In this document: positions 13,090-26,176 of the stretch, one piece after another
Layout of the letters: every line of letters starts with the position of its first letter
How positions within the stretch are numbered: position 1 is the first letter of the stretch
Assembly: GCA_029783825.1 (NCBI GenBank)
Contig: JAREIK010001718.1
Coordinates: 1,007,898 to 1,071,897 of the forward strand
Length of the DNA stretch: 64,000 nt
Reading direction: 5' to 3'
Source: Sapria himalayana
Lineage: Eukaryota; Streptophyta; Magnoliopsida; Malpighiales; Rafflesiaceae
Notes under the pieces: generated by a model
The model's database searches: none
Told to the model about the DNA's origin: nothing
The model's input: the letters and a program-made list of their open reading frames with translations, nothing else
Position numbers and translations under genes: made by a program

Positions 13090-14710
13090 AGCCACTATTA
13101 TATGCACCAAAAATTTAGGATTGCGACCGTACCTCCAGATCTAGAAATTGAAAAAATAATATGATAATTATTGAGAAAGATAGCTAATAGAGAAATTATG
13201 GAAGACAATAGCAATAATAGAAACAACTAAGGGAGTACCAAATAAGATGTCCAACAACTTATTCCCCACAAACCCCTATGGATTATTGGAAGACAACATT
13301 ATTTGATATCTACTCTTAGATCTAAAAATAACATATGCAAGTAAATTACTTTAAGTTGAAGTAGAGCGTGATAGTCATGGTGCAACAACATCAATATGGT
13401 GAATATTTTTTAAAAAGCCCAAATAATCATGTCAAAATATTTTTAAAATTGTGTGATATTATGAAGATATATAAAGTTGGCTCAAATATGATCAAATTGA
13501 AAATATTTCCATTTTCTTTGAGGAACAAGGCAGTGAGTTGGTTTCAATATCTACCTAAAGATTTAATTGAGAGTTAGGATGAGATTGTGTAAAAAATATT
13601 TCTAATATAGTTCTTCGCACCTTAAATTACTTAATAAATGAGATTGAATATTTGTAAATTTAGACAAGAGAAAAAAAATTATATGATACTTGAAACTAAT
13701 TTAAAATCTATTGAGGAGATACTGACAATATAGATTTGAGCTATGATTACAAGCTCAAATATTCTAATGGGCTAAATTATATGATGAGATACATTGTATA
13801 TGTAGCTTTGGGTTGGTTCCATAATGAAGAAGTTATCCGAAGAGACTTATTACTTATTTGAGGAGTTAGTCAAAAATAATACCAAACTCTAAATGAAAGA
13901 GCAAGTGGAAAGTAAGCAAACTAGAATTTTGTAGCTGGATAGATTGATGATGATAGAAGAAAATATTTATGCATTTTTTTTGGAAAGTTTATAGCTCGAC
14001 ATGACAAAGACCAACTGTGGGAGAAATGACAGCCTTGTAATAGTAAGAGGTGACTAGTTTCGACCCTATTTATCAAATGGAAAAAGTCAACATAATCCAT
14101 AATAGAAAGTATATTTTTAGACTCATTAATGATATTGCTACATACTATTATCTAAACATGAGAAATCAAGAGAATCTAGCATATAAGAACCAAAAAAAAT
14201 CTACAATAAAACATGATCCAATATCAAAAAAAAATTGAAAGTAACTTGTTGGAGTATCAAATGCAAAGAGCTTTAAGTTCTATTTATATCTAGTAGAAGT
14301 TAGTAAAAAAGTTGCTAATTGAAGATAATTTCCGTTGGGCTATTAATGGAGACAAAGAAGAGAAATATTGTTTAAGATAATCAAATGGGATGGTTCAAAT
14401 AAGGCTAGATCACACTGATGCCATGATGAAAATGATTAAGAATCAAATTGAGCAACCTGTACTCACAATAAAAAAGAAGAATGTAAATAGATTACCTAAT
14501 TATATTGAGACAAATCAAAAGCGATGCATGTCTATAATATTGAGGGGTAGTGAAGAGGTAGAAGAAAAGAAAATAGAAGCAAAATTAAATGGGGAAGCTG
14601 AAATAAAAATAAATTTTGTCACTAAAGACACTGCCACAACTAAAGCCACAATATCTAATGTCATGACTTAGCCTAACCTCCATGCCCTACTTATTCCACT
14701 AGTAGATACT
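13090..14710 (+). pseudogene. Ty3/gypsy (Athila-like) gag remnant
   Basis: Frames around 13340-13580 read MVQQHQYGEYFLKSPNNHVK and then FLKLCDIMKI..IKLKIFPFSLRNKAVSWFQYLPKD. This follows the plant gypsy gag pattern MVQ-x-QFGG..EDPN-H...F-EICDT..K..G....IRLRLFPFSLRDKA..WL..LP. Downstream, across frameshifts, come REKKLYDT, LWLQAQ-type, EELVKNN-type and QMEKVN pieces. At 14390-14671 IKNQIEQPV...KRCMSIILRGSEEVE matches the gag-pol joint (LE-Q-GQLA...CKAITLRSGKEVE). Many stops and shifts make it non-functional. Confidence 0.8.
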
Positions 14711-14889
14711 CATGATGGAGTGTAATTAGAGGAGAAGATGCATATGAACTATCATAACAAAATAAAAAGATAATGTGGAAAACAATGATAATGCAGATGG
14801 TTCACACTATGTCTAGCATATCTTTCTTTTCCACAATATGCCTTACGTGGAAGACTTATCTTAAATGTCATATTACATAAAATTTATGA

Positions 14890-15380
14890 AAGACATTATA
14901 AGCAACAAAACAAAATAGAAAACAAATAGAATATTGAGAATGATTGAGATATTTAATATAATAAGCCAATGAAAACTCTTGAGAAAACTCCAAGATCCTA
15001 AAAGTTAATCTATTATGTGCTATATTAGGGAACACATTTTTTGGAAGACCATATATAATTAAGGAGAAATGATTAAGTTAATATAATTGTCCAAAGTATA
15101 GAGACTGAATCTTGGTGAGATTAGTCCAATTTCTTTTTTTCTACAGATGACCGACACATCAGTCAAATTTCTAAAAGTGATTATCGAAGATATGACAGTC
15201 AAAGTAAGGAAATTTATCTTCCTTGTTGAGTTTGTGGTGCTACACATTGAAGAAAATTCATTTACATCATTGGTTTTGGGATGACCTTTTTTGGCAAGTA
15301 AAAAAGTAATGATCGTCATAAATAATGAAGAATTCATATTTCCTGTGAATGAATAATAAGTGAGGTTCAACTATCATAAA
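14890..15380 (+). pseudogene. Retroviral-type aspartic protease remnant, segment 1
   Basis: Translation gives LQMTDTSVKF, then IIEDMTVKVRKFIFLVEFVV, LHIEENSFTSLVLG and PFLASKKVMI. It aligns with the plant gypsy protease region LQLADRS..P.GIIEDVLVKVDKFIFPVDFVVLDMEED...LILGRPFLATGR..IDV. The catalytic DLGAS region upstream (14980-15080) is eroded. It belongs to the gag remnant just before it. Confidence 0.78.
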
Positions 15381-16420
15381 AAGTAAAAAATTCTAGATGA
15401 TGTCAAGGAAAACTATTAGAAAATAGATAGCATTATCCACACAACTAAAAACTAGAATGTAAACTTTAGATTAAAGAATTTTTTGGATAGTTATTGGCAT
15501 GAAAAAATGGAAGAAGTCATGAAATTGGAAGAAGTTTTGGAATAAGAATAAATAGTGGAATGCCTTGAAGAAGACACATGCTATGATGTAGCAATAATTC
15601 TCAAAGTCATGGCAGAAATAGAATAAAATATAAGCTATCATGATATTGCAACATTTGCATGTAAAGATAATGAAGAAACCAACATGGGGACTCCTCAAAT
15701 AGTATAACTAATGCAATTGGAAAAAGTCACACTACAAATTGATGAAGTACTTGAGGGAAGATATGACATTGAGATAAATTTTAATAAAGACCTAAAGGAA
15801 AATGAGACTGAAAAGGAAGAAGAAATATTGTAAACAAAAGAGATTAAGGTTGACATGCTAAAAGAAGCAGTGACATCTAAAAAAGTTGCTTCTACTATGA
15901 CTAGATCAATGAAGAAGAAAGAAGTCATGACTAGAGCTAAAGAAGCAACAAAATAAAGATCTATGATATTTCCAAAGTCACAACATAATTATTATATAAG
16001 ACTCAATATGATGTCGTCACATTTTTCAAAGTCACAATGATGAGGGAAGAAGTTGTGACACGTTACAAAGCCAAAATACAATTTTAAAAAGATGGCACGC
16101 AATGATGTTATGACATTAAATAAAGTTGCGTCATGGAAAGATAAACAACTAGAAAGAAAGAAAAGGACCAATGACAAGACATTGAAGAAAATATTTGAAA
16201 GTAATGTTCATCCATAAAAGAATGAGATTATCTTCAATCTTAAATTATAAATAGAAATCATGGAGAATATGGGATAGAAGGAATAAAATTATTATACTAA
16301 GAAAATAATCTGGATTACTGTAGTTGTCAATGGAGAATCTAAACCAAAATTTTGGTCTAGCTAAAGATGTTATTGTAGTGCTTCTTGGGAAACAATCCAA
16401 GATTTTATTTTTTTCACTAG
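15380..16420 (+). pseudogene. Charged (Lys/Glu-rich) remnant where RT and integrase should be
   Basis: After the protease, plus-strand frames give acidic and lysine-rich text such as EEVLEG, ENETEKEEEIL, KEIKVDMLKEAVTSKKVAS and TRSMKKKEVM. At 16330 VVNGESKPKFW resembles the C-terminal end of gypsy polyproteins (VNGQRLKPYW). Only about 1 kb separates protease and this end, against more than 3 kb in autonomous elements. I see no reverse transcriptase (YxDD), RNase H or integrase motif. A similar charged segment follows the protease at 24950-25260. Confidence 0.6.
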
Positions 16421-16959
16421 CATAATTGTATTCTTTTTTCTATATACATTCCATTGATTCATACACTTATACATACACTAAAAAATAAAGTTGACACTCG
16501 AAACCTACAATGATAATTTTTTTCTAAGACTCCTAATTTACTAAAAGAAAAAGTCATGATACTCAATCATCACCATGATATTTCCATAATAATAGATAAT
16601 GTCTTTAAGTTATGATGCTCAAACTAAGTCGTGATTATTTTTGGATGTTGTAACTTTTATCCAAAACTCTATAAAACCCCACAAAATCTAATTTTATTTC
16701 ATGACTATTTTTCTCCCACCATTGACCAAATCCTTTATGATGATAGAATTTATGATTTGACACCATGAAAAATGAAGAAACACTGATGTTGATGTTCAAA
16801 GGAATGCAGGAATAGGCTAAAAGTAGTCAAAAGGCTAAAGGAAATCAATACAAGGTGACCTCAACGTGACTTCCACACAATTTATGTTGCCCGATGCGTT
16901 GTTTATCATTGAGAAGAATAGGATTTGGATGATCACTATACTAGCAAAAAAATATTTTT

Positions 16960-18340
16960 TGGGAAAAGAATTTGGAATATAATCTCACTATTCTAGAAGA
17001 TAATAGAAAAGTAAAGTCAAAAGATTTTGTGTCAATATTTAGAAAAAATGTGATTAATATTATGAGAGGGTTCTACTTGAATCTTAAATACATGCAAGAG
17101 AAGAAATGCTATGTAAGAGAAGTTTGGATGTATTTTGATAGGGAATTCATCAATAAAATCTTGGGATTAAAAGAGACTTTGGATAGCAAAGCTTTTAAAC
17201 CCCTTAAAATGTAGCTAATTACAAATTAATTATCAAACTTTGATGGATAGCAAGGATAAATAGAAAGGATCAATGAAGAGTCCTTTCGGACACATACCGA
17301 GTGGAGAGATGACTGAAGAGAGGAATATTTGGTTTTATTTTTTATGTTCAGCATTATAGCCTCCCTCTTCACACCTCTACCATCAACCAAGATAAAAAAT
17401 TCTTGATATTTTCCCTAGTGAAGACTTATGAAATGAATGTTAGAAAGATATTGGATAAATCAATCCTCGATTATTAAGGAGTGGTATTTTCTGGCCAAAT
17501 TATTAACCCCTCCCTCATTTCAATGTTACATCATACTAAGGGAGTCTCGATATATGAAGATAGAGATGAGATATACTAATAAATATCTCTTATAACATTT
17601 ATTCTTTAAGGAGAAGAATTAGTAGATATTGGGCAAAAAGTATCTACCTTCCCTGAAATGGAAACTAAAGAAGGAGAGGATTGGTGAGAATTTAGAAGAG
17701 AAATCACCCTAAAAATATGAGTACTAAAAGGAGATGGGGGTAACTGACATTAAAGAAGTCTTCATCCTACTAAAGAACATGAAATTTGAGAACAATGATA
17801 GAGGGATCTAACTAAAAGAAGAGCTGAAACAAATATATAATTCCTTGGCAGCAACATGGTCGGAAAAAAATATTAAGAAAAACGATGAGAAACGTAAAGT
17901 GAAATTAGAGAAACACAATGAATTATGGAAAATCCATGTCATCAAAAAGGAAGCCCTCTTTGTGTTCATCAAAAAAAAAGTTTGAAGAGAGAGTTATAAA
18001 AGCCTTGGAGGATATTATGAAGAAAATGGAGATAGGCATAATGAGAAGTACTGAAGCCTTTAACATACTCTACTAATACATCTCCAATGAGTTGCATTGA
18101 ATGGTGAGAAAAATAGATGGAGAGATTGAAGTTGGCATGAACTATAGAGAAAAATGGTGCATAGATGATTTGGAAATATGCAACATAAACCATAAGAATA
18201 TATACTTAGTATAGAAATCTTTGAGGAGAACTTCAACATAATCAGGAAGAGGTAAGATGAACTATGTAGCATCATTTCCAAGATGAAGGAATAGATAATA
18301 AGCAACAAGAGAGATACAAATAAATTGTTTATATCCATGT
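16960..18340 (+). pseudogene. Plant transposon protein (Athila-type, Transposase_32-like) remnant
   Basis: The frame at 16972-17214 reads NVINIMRGFYLNLKYMQEKK, then CYVREVWMYFDREFINKILG. This follows the pattern of the 'putative plant transposon protein' domain found at the 3' side of Athila elements (V..FY.N......VRGK.V.F....IN..LGL). About 90 codons later EERNIWFYFLCSAL..PSSHL matches its second conserved block (..ARAWLYFI..RLIPTSH). A charged coiled-coil-like tail follows. Frames are broken by several stops. Confidence 0.65.
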
Positions 18341-18389
18341 TATAATTTGTGCAGTCTAAAATCTAGTTTCCATATAGAAGTTTGATTTA

Positions 18390-20091
18390 GAGAAGTGAAT
18401 AGCCTACTATTCGATGTTTGAATTATCAAATATTTTTGAGTATTTCAATATTTTTTTAATGATGTGTAAGCCTAAAAACGAAAAATAAATTAATAGATTT
18501 CACGACTTTTGAGTTTTTGTAGATTTCGATTAATAGCCATAAAATCGATAGGTTTTTTAAGGTTTTTGGCTAATTAATAAATTATGAATAATCAAGTAAT
18601 TTTGGTATATATTCTTAGTTGAACTCTACATAATTAGTTATGATAATATTTATATGTCATACCTTTGTCACCTTATTAGTACAATCCTTCAACTATACAA
18701 TATATTCTTTGTGACTACGATATTATCAAGAATCACAATCACACTTATTTCATAATAATTAAATATACTTTACTTTTATGTCAAAGTAACTAAATACACC
18801 ACTAGTGCTAAAAATCAAGGTCACTTTGAAGTAACACATCTTTATATTTAATAAGACTATATAAAGTTATAAACTAAAATTATTTATAACAAAATCATGA
18901 TAATTATTCAGTGTCATGACTTTTAGGCATAAAATATTATAAAGGATATTTACTTGAGTATGATCATTCTCCAAGTCTACAACTCTTGTCCCCAAAAGAA
19001 GACAAAGACAAGACTTTTATGTTTGGGTTAATTTTCAGTATTATGACCTTTTTGCAACATCACGGTCATATGATATATGAGAGAGGTCAAGGCCTTTGTA
19101 GTGGTCATTCCAAGTCTCATGACCATGTGATGGACATGAGAGATAATTCCTAATGTTGTGATCATTTCTAGTGACATAGCTGTAAGATGATTAAGAGTGA
19201 TCAATGCCAATGTCATGACTATTCCTAATACCATGGTCATATCATATACATTAGAAGCTATTCATAATATTGTGAAAATTCCTAGAGTCATGGCCATAAT
19301 ATTGTGAAAATTCCTAGTGTCATGGCCATAATATTGTGACTTTCTATTATAGAAATATTAGGTCCAAATCATGGATTTTTCACATTGTCACGATATTGTG
19401 TTATAAAAGACTGGAGCACATTTCACATTCAAGATCTTTAGCTTATTAGATGAAAGCTAAAGGCATGACTTTCTTATAAAATCTATGACTTTATATTTTA
19501 AGTAATATCAAAATATTAGAGTATAAAGGAGTAAACAAAAAACAAGATTGAGATTATAATGTTCTTTCCACACCCCAAGTAGAATTCAAAGCGTAGTAAG
19601 CAAATTTTAGGTGCAATTTTTGTACTTCTTAAGGGCTCCACAAGCAAGCATGAGATACAAAATATAAGTTAAATCATTAGTTGAGAGGCACAACTCTCGG
19701 ACCTTAAAGGCTCCAAAAACAAGATTGACTATTTGCTTCTCAAGCAAGCATTGATAAGTTGTCTAAAAGGTATGAGCTTATGAATAACTCTTAAGTAGAG
19801 ATAATTTATTATCTCGATATTAAAATACCAAAAGGATAATTACGAGTTGGTCATCATTGGGATGGGCTCGATAATTCAAACCAAATATAAGATTAATTGA
19901 CTGAATAAAGTATTGATTGACTGAATTATCAATATAATCCATATAAGATTAATATATGGATAAAAATTCTCTTAACTCATATACTTGCAAATCTTTATTA
20001 TTAAGATATCCCTATTAATGAATTTTTGGAATACTATATAACTAATAAAATTAGACAGCAAAATAAAGTTATAACATATTTTGGCATTGTT
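18390..20091 (+). mobile_element. Athila-like LTR (copy c), shared between two internal segments
   Basis: It aligns with copy d (21285-24350 less a 783-bp insertion) from 'aatagcctactattcgatg' onward, and with copies a and e in the tcatgac-rich U3 and the U5 part. It is followed by a primer site and a second gag. It also lies just 3' of the segment-1 coding remnants, so it serves as 3' LTR of one segment and 5' LTR of the next. A 32-bp unit (cataatattgtgaaaattcctag...) is repeated about 2.3 times at 19263-19340. Confidence 0.68.
19522..19528 (+). promoter_or_regulatory. LTR TATA box (copy c)
   Basis: TATAAAG in gagtataaaggag, at the position equivalent to the boxes in copies a, d and e. Confidence 0.45.
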
Positions 20092-20109
20092 GTTAAGAAT
20101 TATTTAATT
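20092..20109 (+). promoter_or_regulatory. Degenerate tRNA-Asp-type primer-binding site
   Basis: TGGCATTGTTGTTAAGAA follows LTR copy c. Against the reference TGGCGCCGTTGCCGGGGA, all differences are C-to-T or G-to-A, and both CpGs are lost. That is the signature of methylation-driven decay. Confidence 0.6.
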
Positions 20110-20419
20110 TGATTAGTCAATATGAATTAATGTAATTATCCTTGAGAAAGGATAATTCTTTTTTAATAATTTAGATTACATTAATTTTGATAAAATTTCT
20201 CAAATCTAATGGTCAGTCTTGTTATCTCGTTTGAAAAATTGATAGTTATGTTTTATATTTTACTTTTACCTTTTATTTTGTTTTTTTAGCATCCTTTTAT
20301 TAGTCAAAGCTCGAGGACTAAGCTAACTCATCTGGAATTAAAAATCAAAAGTATTAGAAAAGTAATTTATAAATAAAGTATTGAAAAAGAGTTTATAGAG
20401 GAAACTAATAGTAACAGAG

Positions 20420-21270
20420 TGCTATAAGGAAGTAATAAGAAGGATGTCCAATAGCCCATCGACCATAACACATTAAAAGATTTTTGGTAGCTGATGATGA
20501 TAGATAGTTATTCGAATATTCAGATATAATCAGAAGAAGTAAATTATTTTGAGTTGAAGTTAAGTCTAATAGCATTGATTCAATAGTACCAATACAATAG
20601 AATGATATTGGAAGATCATAATTGACATATTCTAATAATTTTGGAGCCACGTGATATAGTAAAGAAGATTGGAGTAAACCCCAATACAATAAGTTTATGT
20701 TTATTTTCATTCTCTTAAAGTGATAAGGGACAGAGTTAGTTCTAGTGCTTATCTCATAACTCTATTGAGAGTTGTGATGAACTAATGAAGGAATTTCTCA
20801 CTAAGCTATTCTCAGCTCAAATCACTTCTTAGTTACTAAGCAAGATAAGTCAATTCTAGTATAATGAGTAGAAGACTTTATATGATATTTGTTACCATTT
20901 TAAAAAATTATTAAGGAGGTGCCCTTAATATTGATTTGAATTATGATTCTAAACCCAAACTTTCTATAATGGGCTGAATTATATGACAAGGTACATAGTT
21001 GATATGGTTGTGAGCAATTTGATTATGAATTAATTTCCAAATAAGACATTATTTGTTTGAGGAGCTAATCAAGAACAACTATCAAACTCTAACTAATCAT
21101 ATAATTGGGAGAAGACAAGTTGAAGTATACGAGTTAAATCAATTCATCATATTTAAAGTGAAAATAGAGGTTCTACTAAGGAAGTTTGACACTTGATCGG
21201 AAAATAAAAAAAGATCAGGAGAAATCACTATTTTACATCCACACGAAATGATAAACTTAGATCTAGTTTA
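20420..21270 (+). pseudogene. Second Ty3/gypsy gag remnant, truncated by the next LTR
   Basis: Plus-strand frames give NYFELKLSLI, LFSFSLK, LILNPNFL-type and SRTTIKL-type text in the same order as the gag at 13090. Nucleotide phrases are shared ('ttaaattattttgagttgaag', 'ctttctataatgggctgaattatatgac', 'gaggagctaatcaagaacaactatcaaactcta'). It stops just after the LVYxMEKA block (QMEKVN in segment 1), where LTR copy d begins. The rest of the internal region is missing. Confidence 0.75.
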
Positions 21271-21851
21271 TTAAATGGAGAAAGCTATTTGGTATTCAAA
21301 TTACTGAACATTCTCGTATATTTTAATAATTTATAATAATGTGTAGATATTAAAATTAATATATGTATTCATTTTATGACTTGGGTATTTTGAAGAGTTT
21401 TGATGAATAGTCATGAAATCATTAGATTTTTAGAGATATTTAGCAAAGGGAATAAATCATTAAATCTCAGATAGTTTTGGTATTCATTCTTGACAAAAAC
21501 TCTACCTAATTAGTTGGGGTAATTCTTGTATGTCACAAACTGGCCAACTTATTAGCATTATTTTTTTACTATGTGATATATTTTTAGTAGTTGTGATATC
21601 ATTAAGGAATCGCAATTATATTTATCTCTGAAAATATAAATAGCTACGACATTAACTCTTCATCACAATAACCTAGTGTTTCACTGGTGCTCAAGGTTGT
21701 GACCAAGTCTAAGCAACATAACTTTATCTTTAATATGATTTAGTAGTCTCAAATCAGAGTCATTACCTTTTAATAAAACTATAATTTTTGAGCCACAACT
21801 ACTCATGTCAAAGCTGCATCGATTATTCAAAGTCAACTTTTGGGATATTAA

Positions 21852-22634
21852 GGGCTTGTTTGATAAAATTGAAAAAATTAAATACTGAAAAATAAGTACT
21901 AAAAAATTAAAGTTAAATTTTATAAGTGTTGAATTTGTATTAAAAAAATTGTTTGATAAATTATTGTTAATTAAATGCTAAATATAAATATATTATTTGA
22001 TAACTGTAAATATTGAATGCTGAAAATGATGTATTTTACATATATATCCTTATTATCATTGTATTAAATATTATGCAACATAAATAGAATTTCTAATAAA
22101 TTTTTTTTTCACTATAATTATTAATTATTAAAAAAAATAAAATCTCAAAAAACATATTCATAAATAAATCATAAATCCAAAAAAAAATAAAAATATTAAA
22201 AAAAAACCAATAAAATCTAAACTCTTTAAAACTATCCAAATTTTTAATATAAAAATAAAAATTAATGAACAACTAGTTGATTTGTTGTTTTCTCTCTTAA
22301 ATTAATCATGAAAGATGTTTCAGGTTAGGATTTGTGGTGGTGGAGAAAGGAAGAGAAGAATATAGATTCACAAGATGAACTATAGCTTGAATGAGAAAAT
22401 AAAAAAGAAAGGAAAAAAAGGACAAAATAATAATTTAAAAAAAATATTTGAAAATTTTCAGCATTCAACATTAAGTATGTCACTATCTACTTAATATGTT
22501 GAATTTTTTTTCACGTAATATTTTAAATTTTTAACTCCCAACATTTCTTTATCAAACATAATTAAAATTTCAAACCATTGAAAATTTTAATTTTCAATGG
22601 TTTGAACATTTTAAGTACTTTATCAAACTGCCCC
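21852..22634. mobile_element. 783-bp Tourist-like (PIF/Harbinger) MITE
   Basis: Terminal inverted repeats GGGCTTGTTTGATAAA and GGGGCAGTTTGATAAA (read inward) match the Tourist pattern. It is flanked by TAA on both sides (21849-21851 and 22635-22637), the expected 3-bp TWA target duplication. The host LTR reads continuously after excision (compare 18915-18960). It is AT-rich and has no coding capacity. A hairpin with 16-bp arms and a 2-nt loop lies at 22571-22604. Confidence 0.82.
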
Positions 22635-23292
22635 TAAGTATTACAGAGAATATTACTCGAGCATAAGTATTTCCAAGGTAACGACTAGTATCCTCAAAGG
22701 AAGGCATAGTCACAACTTGAATGCTCAAGCTAATTGTCAATGTCATGGCAACATGATATATAAGAGAAAAAAAGATCAATGTGACAACCACCCACATCAC
22801 TATGAATATTTAAGAGGTATGAAAAGAAAATTGTCGTAGCTATTTCACTACACCATAACCATAGCAAACAGATGAATGAACTTAGTATCATGGTTATTTC
22901 TTAATATTATAGCCATATAAAACTCAAAAAAAAAAAATCATTGTCAATACCACAACCTTTATACAACATCATGACTATATAATAAACTAAGAAATATTTA
23001 TCACTTTGTGGCCACTTCACAGCACCATGGCCCTTTATGGACAATAAAAAGATAAAAGTATGAAGCCATGACCATTTCACAATATTGTAACTTTGTATTA
23101 CATAAACATTAAACCCAAGTCATGACCATTGCTATTATTATGACTTTTGATTACAAAAAGATCAAGTTGTATACTAGAGTTGTGGCAATATTATAGAGTC
23201 TGAACCTCAAGCCAAAGAGTTGAAAGCCAAAGTTATGATATTCTTCTAAAAGCCGTGACCATCTACTTAGATTATTGTAATGTCACCCCAAG

Positions 23293-23299
23293 TATAAAA
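23293..23299 (+). promoter_or_regulatory. LTR TATA box (copy d)
   Basis: TATAAAA in agtataaaagtag, at the position equivalent to the other LTR copies. Confidence 0.45.
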
Positions 23300-24359
23300 G
23301 TAGAAGATGAAAAAATATCCAAAATTTTCTCATTGTCCTTTTTTTCTTCATCATCCAACAAACAAAGATGTGACAACTACCAAATCCCAGGGGAAAATTT
23401 TTTACTCCCTAGGAAATCCATAACCAAACAAGTGATGTAAGATTAATATTAATTCCTATAATTAGAGGATATGACTCTCAAACCCTTCTCCTTCATGATT
23501 GGATTTGAGAATTTATACCAAACTTGCATGGGCCTAGGATTTGTATAAATTAAGATATATGATGTGAATTAGTTTTATTTTTAATGAATAAATATGTTTG
23601 ATTTATTTTATGTTATGGATATTCATTGTTGGTGATTAAATAGAACTTGAAATAAAATTTTGACTACCTATAGGTTTGTCTGAGATTATCATGGTTGATG
23701 ATGATAGGAAAAGCATGAGGCTCACTCACACATTTGATAGGAATAAAGTGATAGTTCTTCTGACTGTGATGTGCGAGAAATACATATAAATTAAAATTTA
23801 AAATTTGAGTATATTAATCATCATAAGTATGACACTTTCAAAACAGAAAGTATAAATATTTTTATATGACAATCCAATATACACATTTTTAAAAAATTAC
23901 TTCTCAATTGGGATCTACATTATATAAAAATATTCTCCAAAGATATTCATATTTAGTATGTAAATCACATCATTACTAAAAAGCATGATGATATGCTATC
24001 TATGGGACATGGGAAATATATTATGACTCATAAGATGATAATAACTCTTGTAAGTTACTTATAATTGTATGAATCTCACTAGTAAAACTTGAGAAAAGCA
24101 AGTGTAAATTAAATGAGTATGATGTTTACAAAGTCACAAGTATAAATACTTATAAATCATATTAATCTTTGGTCTTTATGATATTTAAGACCATATAATA
24201 AAGTATGCAAAGAAAACAACCATAAAGAATAGTTAATGAAGGTGCCTAAAAGATATAAGATTATGAATGACTCTCAAATAAATATAAATTATTATCTCAG
24301 TCATAATGTACCAATGAGATAGTTATGAAATGACTATTATTGGGACGAGCTCAATGATG

Positions 24360-25260
24360 AAAATAAATGTCAAACTATATAAAATTTATGAAAGATATCA
24401 TGATTAGTAAAAGAAAGTTGAAGATATACAAAACCATAAATATGACCGAGAAGTATAATATAATTATTCAAAGAACACTTTCGAAGAAAATAAAGAATTC
24501 TAGAAACCCCACTATATCTTATATTATTGGAAATCAAATATTTTGGAATGTATTATGCGATTTGTGATCAAGTGTTAACTTGATGTCCTTATCAATTGCG
24601 TGAATATTGAATCTTTAAAAATGAGTCTAATATTTATCTCACTCCAATTGGATAATCAAATTGTCAAGCATCCGAATGGGATTATTCAAAATGTTTTTGT
24701 TAAGTATATATCTTTATTTTTATAGCATATTTTATTATATTGGATATAGAATAAGATAATTATGTACCATTAATTTTGAGATGATCATTTTTAGCCACTA
24801 GATAAGACCTTATTGACATCAAGAAATGGGAGTTCACTCTCAGTATTGGTGAGAAGTAAGTAAAGTATTAATCTTTACAAATACTTGCGAGGTCCAAATG
24901 ATGATGAGATGAGTTAATAGAGAGTGATGGCTAGATAAATTTGATAAAAGAGTGGTGGCTAGATAAAGATGAATGAGATGACAATGAAGAACAATGTTGG
25001 AGTTGTAAAAATGATGAAGATGAACCATTTTGGAGTCGAAAAAATGAGAAAGATGATTATTATGAGGTTGTAGCATTCTTTGAAGTCGCGACCTCAAAGA
25101 AATCTCATACAGACAGCTTCAAAAAAGATGAGGAAATAAGTGAGAAAGATAATGCTGAGACAAAAATTATATAGAATATAATCAAAGACAAAACTACATT
25201 TGTATTTAGAGTGATTAATTTGGGAGTACAAAAATAAATAAACCAAGGAAATCTCAACAA
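24360..25260 (+). pseudogene. Gypsy protease region and charged tail, segment 3
   Basis: 24367-24567 encodes YIKFMKDIMISKRKLKIYKT, then ITYPE text ending PTISYIIGNQIFWNVLCDL. It aligns with the plant gypsy Y.KFMK.I...KRKL...ETV.LTEECSAI.Q..LP.KLKDPGSFTIPC.IGN..F..ALCDLGAS. The reading continues as SVNLMSLSI, LQLDNQIVKHPNGIIQNVFV and DLIDIKKWEFTLSI (family: LADRS..YP.GIIEDVLV; LIDVQKGELTLRV). It then runs into a charged segment with VATSKKS and FKKDEEISEKD. The usual gag part is missing: LTR copy d abuts the protease region directly. Confidence 0.78.
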
Positions 25261-26176
25261 CAAAGGCACGAATGTGCACAATGTCATGACTTTGGTGTTG
25301 ATATAAAATAAAATTGACTAAAAGAGCTCAAAGATAAGGCTATAACTATGCACAAGACCAAGACTTTATGGTTATAGAATGAAATGGGCAAATAAAAACT
25401 AAAGACCGAGACTTTAGGGTAACAAAATGAATGAGCAAATAAAAACTAAAAGATAATCATGGTTGTGCTTAGTGCCACATCTTTGAGGATACAAGAAAAT
25501 AGGCTAGTCTAGCACAGAAGAAAAAGTCATAGTATTTACAAAAATAATAACATCCAGAGAAAAAAATATCAAAGAAAGAAGTATAGCTGAAGCAATATTG
25601 AGAGAAGAAACAAAAATGAAGTTAGAATAATACACTAAAAAGATAACATGGCCTACAGAGATCAGCGATGGAAGAAATGAGATACTAATAGACTAGCTAC
25701 AAACATTGAGCATAATGCTGCTTATAAGGCAACTCAAAGAAATTTTATTTTTCATATGTATGATAAAAATATACCATATATTCAAAGTAATTATTCAGTA
25801 TAATGACTTTTTGATACAAAATGTCATATAGGACATTTACTTGAGTACATTTATTTTCCAAGGCCATGACTCTTATCTTCAAAAGAATACAAAGCTATGA
25901 ATTTTATGTTCAGACTAATTACTAGTGTCACTATATTTTTTCAATATTGTAAATATATGACATGTGAGAGGGGTTAAGGCCATCAAAATGACCATTCTCA
26001 GCTCTATGGCCATATGATATACTTGAGAGGTGATTCTCAATATCACAGCTATTTCTAGCATCAAACACTACAACAAAAACCATAATCAATGATGCTTAAA
26101 AAGCATCATTATATATATATAATGTCGCTTATCGATAGCGTCATCCGCTAGCGTAACATAAAAAGTCTATACATAT

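Larger units (their letters stand above)
21285..24350 (+). mobile_element. Athila-like LTR (copy d), interrupted by a Tourist MITE
   Basis: It aligns with copy c over its whole length once 21852-22634 is removed. On its left is gag segment 2 and on its right the protease region of segment 3. The U5 side (23560-24340) includes 'tgcctaaaagatataagattatgaatgactctc', matching 19760-19795. Confidence 0.66.

Noticed and set aside
15059..16177. Minus-strand frames of 61-103 codons
   Set aside because: They are shadows of the plus-strand gypsy protease and charged region, whose translations match known retroelement blocks.
18060..18338. Minus-strand 92-codon frame rich in Leu/Ile/Phe (membrane-protein-like)
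   Set aside because: Hydrophobic composition is an antisense effect of the Lys/Glu-rich plus-strand retroelement tail.
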